Shown: positions 11,031 to 21,180, numbered from the stretch's first letter. The stretch is DNA of 39,967 bases from Chara braunii (GCA_003427395.1 BFEA01000194.1:21232-61198); one strand, 5' to 3'. Notes: generated from the sequence alone by a model not told the origin. Made by a program: numbers and translations.

Positions 11031-12046
11031 CTACGCAAAGACTCCCGATTTGGGACACAATCGTTTATTCCCGGCCTTCTCAAGGAACAACAGGTCATTG
11101 ACCATTACAAACTCGTCAGAAGTTACTTTGTCCTTCGCCTCGAGCGTGCGTATGATATCTGACATAAACGGATCCTCGTGATAGGCTTCCACCAAGGATT
11201 GAATAACGTCGTTCGCAAACCCAAACTCAGTGATCAGCGCACCAAGGAAGTCCGGCCTACGCGACAACGCATCAGCAACTTTGTAGTACTCTCCTTTGAT
11301 GTACTGGGGTTCGAAGTCATACTGTTCTATGACTTCAATCCAGCGTTTCAGCGCATCGGAGAGCACCAACTGGGTTCTCATCCACTTTAGGGTCTTATGA
11401 CCAGTCCTGACATAGAAAAACCTCCCAAGGAGATAGTGCCTCTAGTGGGTTAACGCTTTGTAGATCGCATAGAGCTCCTTCTCATAGGTGGACTTAGCCA
11501 ACTTATGAGAGGGCATCTTTTTGGACATGTATTCGACCGGCCTCAACTTTGGCCCCTCCTGCTGTGCTAGCACGACACCAATGCCATATTGGTTGGCATC
11601 CGTGGTTACTATAAATGGCTTGTCAGGATCAGGAAGTTTCAAGACCTCATGGTGTGTTAAGGAGTGCTTCTGATGTCTGAAAGCAGTCTCACACCTGTCT
11701 GTCCACTCCCACGGGGTGCCAAGGCGTGTCAGGTCCGTCAAAGGTGCGGCCACTATGCTATAGTTCTTTACAAAATCATGGTAGTAGTCGGTCATCACTA
11801 AGAAAGACATGATCTCAGTCACATACTAAGGACGTGGCCAGTCACGAATGCTGGCCACCTTCACGTCATCGGGTTCCAATCCCTCTGCAGAAATCTCACA
11901 ACCCAGATGCAAGATCAGGGTGCGGCCAAACTCGCACTTTCCCGATTAATCTTGAACTGGTGCTGCCGAAGGAGACTAAGGACTTTGTCTAGATGGCCAA
12001 CATGCTCCTCGACAGTCTTACTAAAGATAAGTATGTCATCGAGGTA
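11031..12046 (-). pseudogene. RT C-terminal part and RNase H, element B
   Basis: Reading down the minus strand, YLDDILIFSK (both catalytic Asp residues of the RT active site) lies at about 12046-12017, next to the foreign insert. The connection region follows, with the conserved DYYHDFVKNYS and APLTDLT blocks (11442-11822). RNase H follows, starting at PFIVTTDANQYGIGVVLAQQ (first catalytic Asp) and running to DALSRRPDF near 11260. A stop/frameshift at 11440-11381 and others break the frame. Together these copy the element RNA and remove it. Confidence 0.8.
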
Positions 12047-12246
12047 TTAATAATTTCTCAACTTGAAAAAAATATAAAAAGCTACAACAAAAGTTACAGA
12101 AAAAAAAAAATCTCTTTGTATCAAAGTAATTAAATTCAACCAGGACAAAGTTTATTTTGGATTCCAGAAGAGATACATGAAATATACAAACCTTTTTCTT
12201 TGATTAATGTCAAAAACGGTGAAATAATTCACAAAGGGACTTATAA
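12047..12246. other. rpoC2: AT-rich organelle fragment inside element B RT, probably plastid rpoC2 (NUPT)
   Basis: These ~200 bases are strongly AT-rich, unlike the flanks, and interrupt the RT between the MPFGL block and YLDDILIFS. On the plus strand about 35 codons read as protein containing FWIPEEIHEIYKPFS and VKNGEIIHKGT. This fits the plastid RNA polymerase beta-double-prime subunit pattern (I-P-E-E-x-H ... S ... V-K-N ... I ... G-T). A stop lies just upstream in that frame. The RNA polymerase assignment is from recall of the family pattern; organelle origin is supported by composition. About 80-90 bases of RT seem to have been lost at the site. Confidence 0.55.
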
Positions 12247-12803
12247 AGGCCGAAAGGCATCACCACAAACTCGTACAGACCGTACCTGGTCTAAAAAGCG
12301 GTTTTGTGTTGATTCTCGGGACGGATTGCAATCTGATGGTACTCGGACTTCAGATCTATCTTACTGAAGTACCGACACCCTTGCACTCGGTCCGATAAGT
12401 CATCGATGCGCGGTAGGGGCTCTGCGTTCTTCACAGTGATGGCATTGAGGCCCCTATAGTCAATGCACATCCTCAAAGTTCCCCCCTTCTTTGGTACGAA
12501 TAGGACAAGAGATCCGTAAGGGGAGACTCTAGGCCGGATCCAACCCTTCTATATGAGCTCATCAAGCTTCGCTGGAGACATCCGATAGATCCTACCCTTC
12601 AGAATACTAGACCCTGGGATAATGTCTATCGCGTAGACGACCTCCCTCTCAACAACCCCTTTCGGCTTTTCAAATAGATCAGGGTACTTAGCGACCACTC
12701 CCTCTATCTCTGAAGGCATTTTCACTGGCTCGCCCTCTGCAGAGACATAAACTAAGTACATACCCTCCTTCGGATTTTGCTTATAATAACTGCAGAGACA
12801 CAA
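12247..12803 (-). pseudogene. RT N-terminal part, element B
   Basis: The segment contains GRIYRMSPAKLDELI near 12550-12600, then [14 protein letters not shown] (12476 downward), [11 protein letters not shown] with the first RT catalytic Asp, and YGLYEFVVMPFGL at the edge of the plastid-like insert. This order is standard for Ty3/gypsy RT. A stop near 12549 and the insert prevent translation. The upstream end overlaps a 53-bp tandem duplication. Confidence 0.8.
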
Positions 12804-12842
12804 ACGAAGTACATACCGTCCTCCGGATTTTGCTTCTAATAA
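12737..12842. repeat. 53-bp tandem duplication between protease and RT
   Basis: Two adjacent copies start with CTGCAGAGAC at 12737 and 12790 and differ at a few positions. The duplicated unit encodes the same linker peptide region twice in the minus frame, with a frame change because 53 is not a multiple of three. Confidence 0.85.
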
Positions 12843-13309
12843 TTATAAAACACGACCGCACATAGGCATCCGTAGGACTCAATCAGACTACTAGCTTTAT
12901 ACTTACGTAATTTGGTCGTCCCCCCTCCGGGCAAAGTGTTTTTGACCACTTTTCGGTCCCAGTCAAACTGGGGCTGTGCAACCGAAAGATAGTACATACC
13001 CAACAAGATATCCATTGGGAGATCATCGCTGACTAAGAACGAGACTCGATGTCTCAGTTCCACTCCCGCGTACAGGAAACGACACTCAATGTCTTTGAGG
13101 TAGTCAGTGACTACCATGCGTTGTTTGTTGGCACAGGTCGACTCCACAGGTTGACTCAGGCGCTGCACTTGCCCCTGTAAGCGCAGCCTTTCAACGCACG
13201 CGCGACTGATAAAGTTCCTCGTCGAGCAAGTATCGTAGTAGGCCCCGGCCTTGCGGTCGCCTATATCTGCCTCGCCGACAAACAACTCACCCTTAGGAGC
13301 TTTAGCCAT
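12836..13309 (-). pseudogene. aspartic protease of element B, catalytic motif altered
   Basis: This is a 157-codon open segment. The active-site turn reads YYDTCSTRNFIS where the family has D-T/S-G-A/S-T, so the glycine after the catalytic Asp-Thr is replaced by cysteine. The downstream DLPMDILLGMYYL matches the hydrophobic-G block of retropepsins. The protease would process Gag-Pol. Loss of the glycine in the fireman's-grip triad normally abolishes activity, so this copy is probably dead even where the frame is open. Confidence 0.7.
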
Positions 13310-13369
13310 GGCCGTCCAAGAAGCTAGTAGGTCCGATGTAGACCACTCCTCCTCTAGCTCCTCTAAGGA

Positions 13370-14171
13370 CTAAAACACATTCATCGAACAGAGGATCGAT
13401 TGGTCCGAATGTGTTTGCGGGACAACAACGGAGTCAATAGCTTGGGTCATCTCTCGAGATGGTGAGGGTGCGTCCACCACCTCGACCCTAGCAGGAACAA
13501 CTACAATTCCTATTGGCCCAACGTGTTTCCCGAAGTAGTGCCTCGTGGAAGCGAAGGAGACCGATGCCTGCCCCATCGTAGGCGGGATCTTTTCCGTCAC
13601 CTTCTTGTTCCGGCACTTGAATTGGTTATGGCCATATTGGCCACAACGAATACAAGCTGACCGGGAGTAACGGTTTCTCCACACGTCCTCAGTAAGACCC
13701 GCTTTCTCCCATGGAGGAGCGTTGGGGTCTACTTGACTCCTAGACCGGGAGCCTCTGCGGCGTCTACCGGTCGCCTTCCCTTTTTGCACAAAGGCAACAA
13801 CTGCTCCACCCCCTGAAGCTTCTGTGCTGCCCGACTCTGACCCTACTCCCTCCTGGAAGTCGTCGTCTAATTCTATGGTAGAACCATCGTTATCGACAAA
13901 CATGATACGCCCCTTAGCCTTCCAGGTAGGAGGCAATGCCTTTTTCCTATCGTCCGTAGTGGGTTGGCGCCCATGCCCGATCTTTGCCTCTAGATTAAGG
14001 GCCTTCTTGCTAAACGAAGGAAAGTTGTGTACTGTGATCATGGCCTCGCCTGCCAACTGATTCCTTAGCTCTATGGAAAGACATCTTAAGTAAGTGGTGA
14101 GCAAGAATTGGGGGTCATAACGCACTCCAGGAACACAAATCAGACGCTCAACTGCGTTTGTGGCATCCCTT
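13370..14171 (-). pseudogene. gag of element B (N-terminus truncated)
   Basis: The 251-codon open frame ends at 13370. It has the helical capsid-like segment (YDPQFLLTTYLRCLS), a basic RRRRGSRSRS stretch, and a CCHC zinc knuckle CIRCGQYGHNQFKC with canonical spacing. The frame can be followed upstream to about 14171 (RDATNAVERLICVPGV) before a duplication and foreign sequence interrupt it, so the N-terminal part of capsid is missing. The reading frame itself is the best preserved of the element. Confidence 0.8.
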
Positions 14172-14233
14172 ACTGATCCGGTTGAGCTAGACTGGTTCCC
14201 ATCAGACGCTCAACTGCGTTTGTGGCATCCCTT
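14139..14233. repeat. 33-bp direct repeat, period 62
   Basis: ATCAGACGCTCAACTGCG-type sequence occurs at 14139-14171 and 14201-14233. The first copy lies in gag coding sequence; the second marks the junction with unrelated integrase sequence. Confidence 0.85.
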
Positions 14234-14425
14234 TCTTGACAAGGTATACAGGAATGGCAAACTTGCCAATCATCTCCATCATCCCATCCCAATAGTATAG
14301 CTCGTTTATTTTGGCATACGTGGCACTAACCCCTTGATGCCCTCCTACAATGCCATCATGAAACGTGGCTATAATGTCGATCTGACGGTTCCTCCCGCAT
14401 ACAACCCTTCTGGAGTGCGCTATGA
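14234..14425 (-). pseudogene. integrase zinc-domain fragment from a different retroelement
   Basis: On the minus strand an open stretch contains IIATFHDGIVGGHQGV and YAKINELYYWDGM. This is the H-X3-H half of the HHCC integrase zinc domain with the conserved G-H-x-G and Y-W blocks. It differs from the element B integrase and lies upstream of element B gag, so it is a fragment of another Ty3-type element. Its ends are not defined; near 14460-14490 sequence resembling 14178-14200 returns, suggesting the fragment was inserted between two copies of a short repeat. Confidence 0.55.
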
Positions 14426-14784
14426 CCCCCAGGTCAGACTGATTTGTGTATATTCAATGGCTGAGCTAAACAGGTTCCCATAAGATTGGGTGGTCTAACT
14501 TTACGCCTTAAGTAAGCTGGGTATAAGGGACAAATCATTGAAAGACTACGAACTATTGTTTGACGAGGTTGACTTGGGGATGGTGAGAGTACTTACCTTT
14601 GTGGTTTGACCTACATGTGGTTGAGTGAGATCACTACTTAGTATGAGTTTCAGTTTGATAGATAGTTGCTTTAGTTGCTCGCCACGAGCTAGAGCCATAG
14701 GAGTTAGTTTCGATTCGTGCATTTTTTGAGCTAAGTTTATTTTACTTAGGTCAAATTCTGCATTTTCTAGGATCTTTTGTTATA

Positions 14785-15365
14785 CTTGGTCTTGTATAAA
14801 TCTTGGTAAGCCACTTTCTCTACTTGAAGCGCTGCGGAAATTTCTACATAACCAAGGAGTTAGTCAAAATTTGACTCTTCAAAGTTCAGCTTGTCTAACT
14901 TTTATATATGGCTTAGTAAAAATCTGGAAAGACTCCTTTTCTAAAGGGAGTGTTGCCCAAATTTTTACTAATTCAGGGAGTTGGGCAAAATTGGATTTTT
15001 TGGCAACTCAAAGTTATTTCTGGATTTTTGAACTTAGCTTTGTATAAATCTTGGAATAACACTTTTCTAAAGGGAGTGTTGCCGAAATTTTTGCAAAGCT
15101 AAGGAGTTAGTTAAATTGTCCTAGTTGAACTAAGGTTTGGCTTCTGAGTTGATATTTGACTTAGTAAAAATCTGGAAAGTCTCCTTTTCTAAAGGGAGTG
15201 ATGCCCAAATTTTTACTAATTTAGGGAGTTAGACAAAATTTGACTTTCCAAAATTAGAGATTGTTTTTGTTTTCATATTTGAGTTAGTATAAATTCTGAG
15301 AAGGCACTTTTCCTACAAGAAGCGCTGCCAAAAGTTTCTTAGTTTAAAGGAGATAGATTATATTT
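14785..15365. repeat. Array of about five hairpin-forming units, 121-127 bp each
   Basis: Units begin near 14791, 14912, 15039, 15160 and 15282. Each has outer complementary arms around a conserved inner segment that can itself fold (ACTCCTTT/AAAGGGAGT type), followed by a GGAGTTAG-AAAATTTGAC-like spacer. Outer arms are: unit 1 CTTGGT 14785-14790 with ACCAAG 14851-14856; unit 2 TTAGTAAAAAT 14913-14923 with ATTTTTACTAA 14961-14971; unit 3 TTAGCTTTG 15034-15042 with CAAAGCTAA 15094-15102; unit 4 repeats unit 2 at 15161-15171 and 15209-15219; unit 5 is degenerate. Arm sequences differ between units yet remain complementary. Function unknown. It may be part of an LTR or untranslated leader, since GACAGGTGGCGATTTTGG follows at 15368. 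Confidence 0.75.
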
Positions 15366-17109
15366 TGACAGGTGGCGATTTTGGCGATCCACCCTGAATA
15401 AGGGAGATTCTGCCATAGGTCTACCTTGCGTTGGGCATTGGATTAGAGATAGGCCTAGACTTAGCTTGGAGGAGGACCTTGAGTGAGAATGTGCTATGGA
15501 GTCTTATTCTCCATACGCTTATGAATTTAGCTTGGGTATTGGCTTGTCCTGTGTTATAGGTCCTCTTGATCGTCTGATTCATGATTTGGAATAGATTCAG
15601 CATGATCCTACCGGGATCATTTTCTGTTATCACTGACAACAGGTCGGTTGTCGATTCGTTGGTCTACGACTCAACTCCAATTCATTCTCATTACCCAACC
15701 TAAAAGGCTTTAGCCCTGGTGGTTTGCATTATTTCATTAAGGTTTTCGCCCAGACTTCTATTGAATGGCCATTTAACAAAGGCACTGAGTATTTAATTAT
15801 GGAAGGTTGGACAAAGGTTGGGGCTTGCATGGCTAAAGCAAGGGGCATGAGCATAGAGACTGGTTGAAGTTGACCCCGTGTAGTGTGTGGACTTTTGGTT
15901 GACTCTTTGATGTGATTGCATGTATGTTATGTGATTCGAACTTTGGATTTGATTGCCTGCGATCACATGCATATGTATGGTTGAGAGGAGTCCCACTGTG
16001 ACTATGAGAAGTGATCGTCACACACTTATTTCCCAATACATATATATATGTATATACCTATGTTGGGTGTTCGCGTGGCCTGAGGAGTCCTCGCTTGAGG
16101 GTTAATTGGGATCGAGATCGAGAGAGGAAATAAAATTCTCTTCCTTTTCTGTTGTTTGCTTCTTGAAAGTTTCTTAGTTGGACGTTGGTCTTGGGCCTGG
16201 ATTTGAGGTCCTTGTCCAAGACATCCCAGGTCCTAGACTCCGCGTGGAAGGGATTACCCCCCGCACAGAGCCTATTTGCCCTGCCCACCGAGACACCCAG
16301 CCTAAAGGCCGGAGGTGACGCGGGGGCCGCGCTGCTGTTCCTTCAGCCGTGCAATATCGTGAAGGCGTTGACCCTCACGGTACTTCGAAATTGACACTTG
16401 AGTGTCATAAGCGGTACTCGGATCCACGAGGGACGGCTTGATTATGGGCACTACATAGTACGCCATCATTGCGACTGCTTGCGTAGGATTGCATTGCTAG
16501 TCGATGTGAGTAGGCCCTGTGTCCGCGCGGTTTTATACTAAGTCTCACGCGCGACGCCTATCCGATGTTTGCGTTGGAAAGTTATGGGATGGCTACTGAA
16601 GGGATTAGGAGTGTTGTTGTGTTGTTTGCTGTGTGCGTGTGTGTGTGTGAGTAGATTATTTTTATGTTCGTAGTGTGGTGTACGCGTGGAGAGTGGGATA
16701 CGTCCTAGTCGACCGACATCGAGTTACGCCTGGGATTTCAGCCTCCCCAGTGCGTTGGTTCGCGTGCGGGTCCGATAGAGGCGTGGGACCGCGCGTATCC
16801 CCTATGCTACAGCGAACGAGAAACGCCCTCGGCTGGTCCACCTCTGTGATTGCAGCTGATTAGCTTTCGTACTGTGGACTGGTAGCTCGGCGGGGATACG
16901 CCCACCAAGGGAGGTGACAGCTCCCGTAAGGTGGAGGTAAGTCGTGCCTCGCGTAGGCCCTATCCTGTCGTAGGGGCTCACGAGAGGTATGGCTGGCGCA
17001 CTCGCCCGGAGCGGCTTGTGGAAGCTCCATGTATATTCGCGACGAAGACCAACTCCTGCGTAACACGGCCGAGAGGGTTCCGCCCTGCGCGGTGCGGGAC
17101 CGATGCGCT
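15366..17109. other. Noncoding repeat-like region, no gene recognised
   Basis: There is no supported ORF. A short TA run (about 16037-16056) and a GT microsatellite (about 16635-16650) are present. 16683-16706 shares words with 5708-5730 in element A. GGTGGCGATTTTGG near 15372 resembles the TGGCGA-type primer-binding sites of some plant retroelements, so 15366-17109 may be the leader or LTR of a lost element; this is speculative. Confidence 0.35.
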
Positions 17110-17229
17110 CGACATTGTGAAAAACCCAAAACAGGCCTCTCGTCCCTTGTCAGGCCTGCCTTCACTTAGGGCGGCCGATATTGCTGAAAATAGGGCCCAG
17201 TTGGGCTTATCGAGGCCTTGAGCCTCGCA
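17110..17229 (-). repeat. LTR fragment of element B type (LTR start on the minus strand)
   Basis: It is closely similar to 9545-9669, the TG end of the element B 3' LTR, including the terminal GCCTCGCA. Here it is followed directly by a copy of the opposite LTR end rather than by a polypurine tract. Confidence 0.75.
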
Positions 17230-17455
17230 CGACGCTCTCTGGCCACACCAACATAGTATCCAATGTCGCTCCTACTGTCTGGCGCCCAGCTCCTAGCCTA
17301 CTCTACTCAACCTATCTAGCCTGTCTACGTTCATGCAATAGGACACATCGAAGTTGAAGACCAATGTACGTGACGTCAATCGCCAATGCTCTCACTCCTC
17401 CCCTCATCACCCCTGTCTCCCAACTACATGCGCCTCCAACCCGAAGACCACCATG
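17230..17455 (-). repeat. LTR fragment of element B type (LTR end on the minus strand)
   Basis: It is closely similar to 8513-8742, starting with CGACGCTCTCTGGCC. It abuts the previous fragment with no spacer, giving a head-to-tail LTR-LTR junction. Similarity to the element B LTR fades after about 17455, though GC-rich words and a TTCACTTAGGGCGG-like string near 18090 suggest a diverged LTR continues to about 18190. Confidence 0.75.
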
Positions 17456-18399
17456 GCCATCACCACACCTGCCCAGCAGCCCGACTATGGCCGCCTTGCA
17501 CCCGCTGCCACAGCAGCGCCCCTCTCTCTCACCTCTGCGCCAGTGTGCGTGTCTGGCCCACATCGCTAGCGCAGCTGCTCATGCGCTAATGCAACAGTGT
17601 GGCTGCATTGCCCACTCGGGCCAGAATGCCCTGCCCCTGGGCGCTCGCTTTCCATTATGGAAAGTGCGCCCTGGCGCTAGCTGGTCTTGGCCTGGCGTGT
17701 AGGGGCCCAGTAGCTTCAGGTTGGCCCAAAGTATCTGCGCCCAGGCCTAGTTTCAGATATTGGCCTTGGCCCAGTGCAGTTAGCCACGTCCAGGTAGCCC
17801 ACGAGGCTTCAAGTGTTCGTGCGATCTCATTGGCTCGTGGCATTTGTGTGACGCAGGAGCTGCTTTCTCATCGGTCCGTGGCCGCTACGTGACATGTCGG
17901 CTTCTGGATGCGTGTGCCCAGGGCCTCAACCGAATCAGCCCTGGGCTCAACTGTATGACGCAGCTGCTGCTTCTGGAAGGAAGGCTCATGTTACTCTGTA
18001 ACCAACTGGCATGCTGCAAGTGTTTGATACCCCATATACGAAAAATGGCAAAAACAGGCTCACGTTACTCTGTAACCAATGCAGGCCCGCCTTCACTTAG
18101 GGCGGGCGCGAGGCGTGCTGGGGCATTGAGCCCTGAACGTCTATGTGCCCCAAAGGGGCCTTTCGAGGGCCCAATCCTCGAATATGTCTTTCTTAGGGAT
18201 TTTGCTGCGTAACAAGGTCGGAGGCAAGTGGTCTTCACGTTCTCTCCCACCATTCCTCGGTTTCTGGTGGATGGATTTGGCAGCTACATGACCAGATTCA
18301 TTTGCTAAATTGTTTATTTCCATCTTTCCTTGGGTTTTCCTCCCCCATGATGCGAGAGGAAGGGCAGAAGGCCTTGCTAGGTGCCAGGCATTGGCAGCG
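17456..18399. other. Probable diverged LTR continuation and unassigned sequence
   Basis: GC-rich up to about 18190, with words shared with the element B LTR (GCCTTCACTTAGGGC at about 18090 against 17158 and 9598). A 23-base phrase around GGCTCA(T/C)GTTACTCTG is repeated at 17983 and 18057. 18191-18399 shows nothing I recognise. No coding region is supported. Confidence 0.4.
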
Positions 18400-19126
18400 T
18401 CAGGCGCCACCTGCACAAACAAAAACGAGGGACCTGGGCTTTAAAGTAACTGGTGGGCCTATGGAAGTGGCTGTCAAAAAGCTTTTCAGGAAAAAGGTTA
18501 ATCCTGGTCAGGCAAATGTGGCCTCTCTTCTTTGACAAAAGCATTGCAGGCCGCTGCTGAGGGACATTCCTTGGGTGCATGAGTTGCAAGCTGCACTAAA
18601 ATTAGCACAGGCTCAGGAGCCAGGTAAGAGTGTTGATGACAGCGTGGGAGAGGGGTTTAGTGCGGTAGAGCAGCCCAGCCAGCGACAGCCATAGCTGCGC
18701 CTGAAGGTTCAATTGGAGGTGCTGGTCTTTGAGAGGATGATGCGAAGAGAACAATGATGAGGAGTGGGACTTACCTGATGATGGGTGATGAGCACACGTT
18801 ACGTGATCAGCCTCTGAGGCATCGTTGGGCAAGCAGATGAGCGGACAGAGAGAAAGAGTAAAGTAGGAGAGAGTGTAAAGTAGGGAAGTAGTATAGCCGG
18901 TTACAGCAGAAGGGAACAACAAAGCTAGTATAGCCGGTTACAGCAGAAGGGAACAACAAAGCTATTGTTGTTTTTGATGTTTGGAGGCGTGATGTTGAGA
19001 TTTCATTTTCAAGAAACTCCAACACATTTGTGTTCTCATTTGGTGTGATCTTGACTTGTTACATGCTTTTGACTTCGCTCTCATATTGCTTGTTCTATTT
19101 TTTGTGTCTTCGCTGCTCTGATACCA
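18400..19126. repeat. Left copy of a ~730-770-bp direct repeat flanking element C
   Basis: It aligns along its length with 26768-27538 in the same orientation, with moderate divergence and indels. It could be the 5' LTR of element C, but two things argue against this. Element C here starts at RT without gag, and the right edge carries a tRNA-iMet primer-binding sequence on the minus strand. A 37-bp tandem duplication (18891-18927, 18928-18964; starts GTATAGCCGG) is present only in this copy. Confidence 0.7.
19115..19126 (-). other. tRNA-iMet-type primer-binding site, minus orientation
   Basis: The minus strand reads TGGTATCAGAGC, identical to the primer-binding site used by many plant LTR retrotransposons (complement of the initiator Met tRNA 3' end). 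It sits just inside a candidate LTR end (TTCCTTGCA on the minus strand). It implies that the repeat 18400-19126 is the start of the interior of a minus-oriented element. Confidence 0.6.
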
Positions 19127-19345
19127 AATTGCAAGGAACCTCTCGATCAGAACACAAATTTTTGATGCTGGGTATGGTATGTACTATCTTGAGGTAGTGA
19201 AACTTAGTTTGAGTGGAATCTGAAGACCCTACTCTTCCCACTTTCGGGCAGTAGGACTGTAAGAGTCCAGCGGTATACATCTAATGGTAGAGATGAGTCC
19301 TACGACTGCCTTTGCGCTCTGGAAGGTGGTCTGTACTTAGCGTTT

Positions 19346-20637
19346 GTGTCTCCTGAAGGACAGGCCTGTGATGTACCTAGGGAGATAGACCTAATCATCA
19401 CGGGTTATTCAAACTTGTTTGAGAAGCCGACTGGAGTCGTAGATAGGGACATCTCTCACGCCATAGAGATTACCCCTGGAAGTAAAACCCCCAAGGGTAG
19501 GATCTATAGGATGTCGCCTTCCGAGTTAGATGAGGTTAGAAAGCAGCTCCTTGAACCCACAGACAAGGGATGGATCAGGCTGAGCACCTCGCTTTATGTG
19601 TCTCCTGTATTGTTTGTTCCCAAGAAGGGAGGAATGTTGAGGATGTGCATTGACTATAGGGGCCTCAAGGCCATCACTGAGCATAATGCTGAGCCCCTGC
19701 CTGCATCAATGACCTCTTGGATAGGGTGCATGGGTGTGAGTACTTCAGCAAGATAGATCTGAAGTCTAGGTACCATCACATTCTGTAAGACCCGAGGATC
19801 AGTACAAGACTGCATTTCCAATCAAATATGGCCTGTATGAGTCGTGGTGATCCCTTCCGGGCCCTGCAATGCACCCGGTACATTCCAGCACATGTTGAAC
19901 ACTTAGATAAGTTTATCTTTGTCTATCTCGACAATATACTTATCTTTAGTAAGACTGTAGAGGAGCATGCGCAACATTTGCAGATTGTTTTTTATCTCCT
20001 TAGAAAGCACAAGTGCGAGGTTAATAAGGAAAAGAGTGAGTATGCACGCAAACGGGTCCTGTACTGGGTCATGACATTTCTGAAGAGGGACTGAGGCCAG
20101 AAGATGTGGCTGCCATTAGAGATTGGCCACGACCCCAGAATGTTACAGAGGTCATTCTTGTCTATAACCGACTACTACAGACCATTTGTCAAGAACTACA
20201 CTTCTATAGCCTGTCCACTAACTGATCTCACTCGACTTTATACCCCTTGGGACTGGGATGACTCATGTGAAGATGCTCTTCAGAAATTGAAGCATGCTTT
20301 CACTAATCATTCAGTTCTGAAAATTGCAGAACCGGACAAGCCATTTATTGTCACCATTGATGCCAGCCAATATGGTAAAGTGCAGCGCTACAGCAAGTGG
20401 AGGGTAAAACATTGAGACTGGTAGAGTACATGTCGAAAAAGATGCCATCATTGAAACTCGCCAAGTCTACCCATGAAAAAGGTTTCGATGCTCTTTACAT
20501 GGCTTTGAAACACCAGAAACACTATCTCCATGGCAGGCCCCTTGAAGTGTGATCTGACCATAAAACACAACCTACATTATCCAATTCGTTGAAGCGTTGG
20601 ATATCATTCATTGGCCTATTTGATTTCACTCTGAAGC
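19346..20637 (+). pseudogene. RT and RNase H of element C, first part
   Basis: Frame 19346-19756 has GRIYRMSPSELDEVRKQL, then [15 protein letters not shown], matching the RT N-terminal blocks. The KIDLKS block and PSGPCNAPGTFQH follow in shifted frames near 19750-19900. FIFVYLDNILIFSK at 19913-19954 is the active-site block with the second catalytic Asp changed to Asn. The connection and RNase H start follow (DYYRPFVKNYTSIACPLTDL; PFIVTIDASQYG with the RNase H Asp) in 20104-20415. Four or more frame breaks are needed. RNase H coding reaches HVKEQYN near 20658, where the LINE interrupts it. Confidence 0.8.
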
Positions 20638-20642
20638 ATGTC

Positions 20643-20658
20643 AAAGAACAGTATAATG
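20643..20658. repeat. Left target-site duplication of LINE 1
   Basis: AAAGAACAGTATAATG here is identical to 24203-24218 at the other end of the LINE. The first A residues are ambiguous because the LINE ends in an A-rich tail. Length is 13-16 bp, typical for target-primed reverse transcription. Confidence 0.9.
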
Positions 20659-21180
20659 GTAACTCTAAACGAAGCTGCAAACAAAGTCAAAGAAAGGAGG
20701 ATAAATACAGCCATACTTTTCCTCGACTTCGAAAAAACCTATGATCAAGTCAACTGGTCTTTTATGGACGCAAGTATGGAACGCATGGGGGTGGGACCAA
20801 TTTTCAGGAAATGGATCCAGGTATTGTATAACAATGCCTCAGGCTGCGTACAGATTAACGGGTTTCTGTCGGACAGTTACCCAATATCGCGATCAGTCAG
20901 GCAAGGAGACCCACTAGCCCCTTCGATATTCCTATTTGTGATGGAGGCCATTGCTTCCTTCCTAAGGAAAGACCCCTGCATACATAGACTCCCAGAGGTC
21001 AATGTAGGGACGTCGCACCATCTCAAGTTCCCGACAGTTATTTTGTTTGCAGAGGACATGACAGTACTGATCAGAGCTTCGGATTCGTCTTTTAAAGCTC
21101 TTTCCAGGGCAATGGAAGCATTCAGACTGGATCAATTGGAAGAAGACCATAGGCTGGTGGCTGGGCTGGTGGCTGTCTGA
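20659..21180 (+). pseudogene. RT N-terminal and catalytic part, LINE 1
   Basis: The open frame contains AILFLDFEKTYDQVNWSFM (RT block with the first catalytic Asp), ISRSVRQGDPLAPSIFLF (the R-Q-G-x-P-L-S-P motif of non-LTR RT), and ILFAEDMTVLI. In that last block the A/V-D-D active site reads A-E-D, so one catalytic Asp is Glu. A frame break near 21150-21218 separates it from the rest. The open frame nominally starts upstream in element C sequence, which is fortuitous. Non-LTR RT copies element RNA at the nicked target. Confidence 0.85.

Larger units (their letters stand above)
8510..14171 (-). mobile_element. Ty3/gypsy retrotransposon B, decayed and missing its 5' LTR
   Basis: Read on the minus strand the order is gag (zinc knuckle), protease, RT, RNase H, integrase, chromodomain-like C-terminus, polypurine tract, LTR. 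That order with integrase after RNase H is the Ty3/gypsy (Metaviridae-type) arrangement, and the integrase tail suggests a chromovirus-like clade. No matching 5' LTR lies upstream of gag on the right side; the element ends in rearranged repeats near 14171. Stops and frameshifts are spread through pol. An AT-rich foreign fragment sits in the RT at 12047-12246. Confidence 0.9.
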
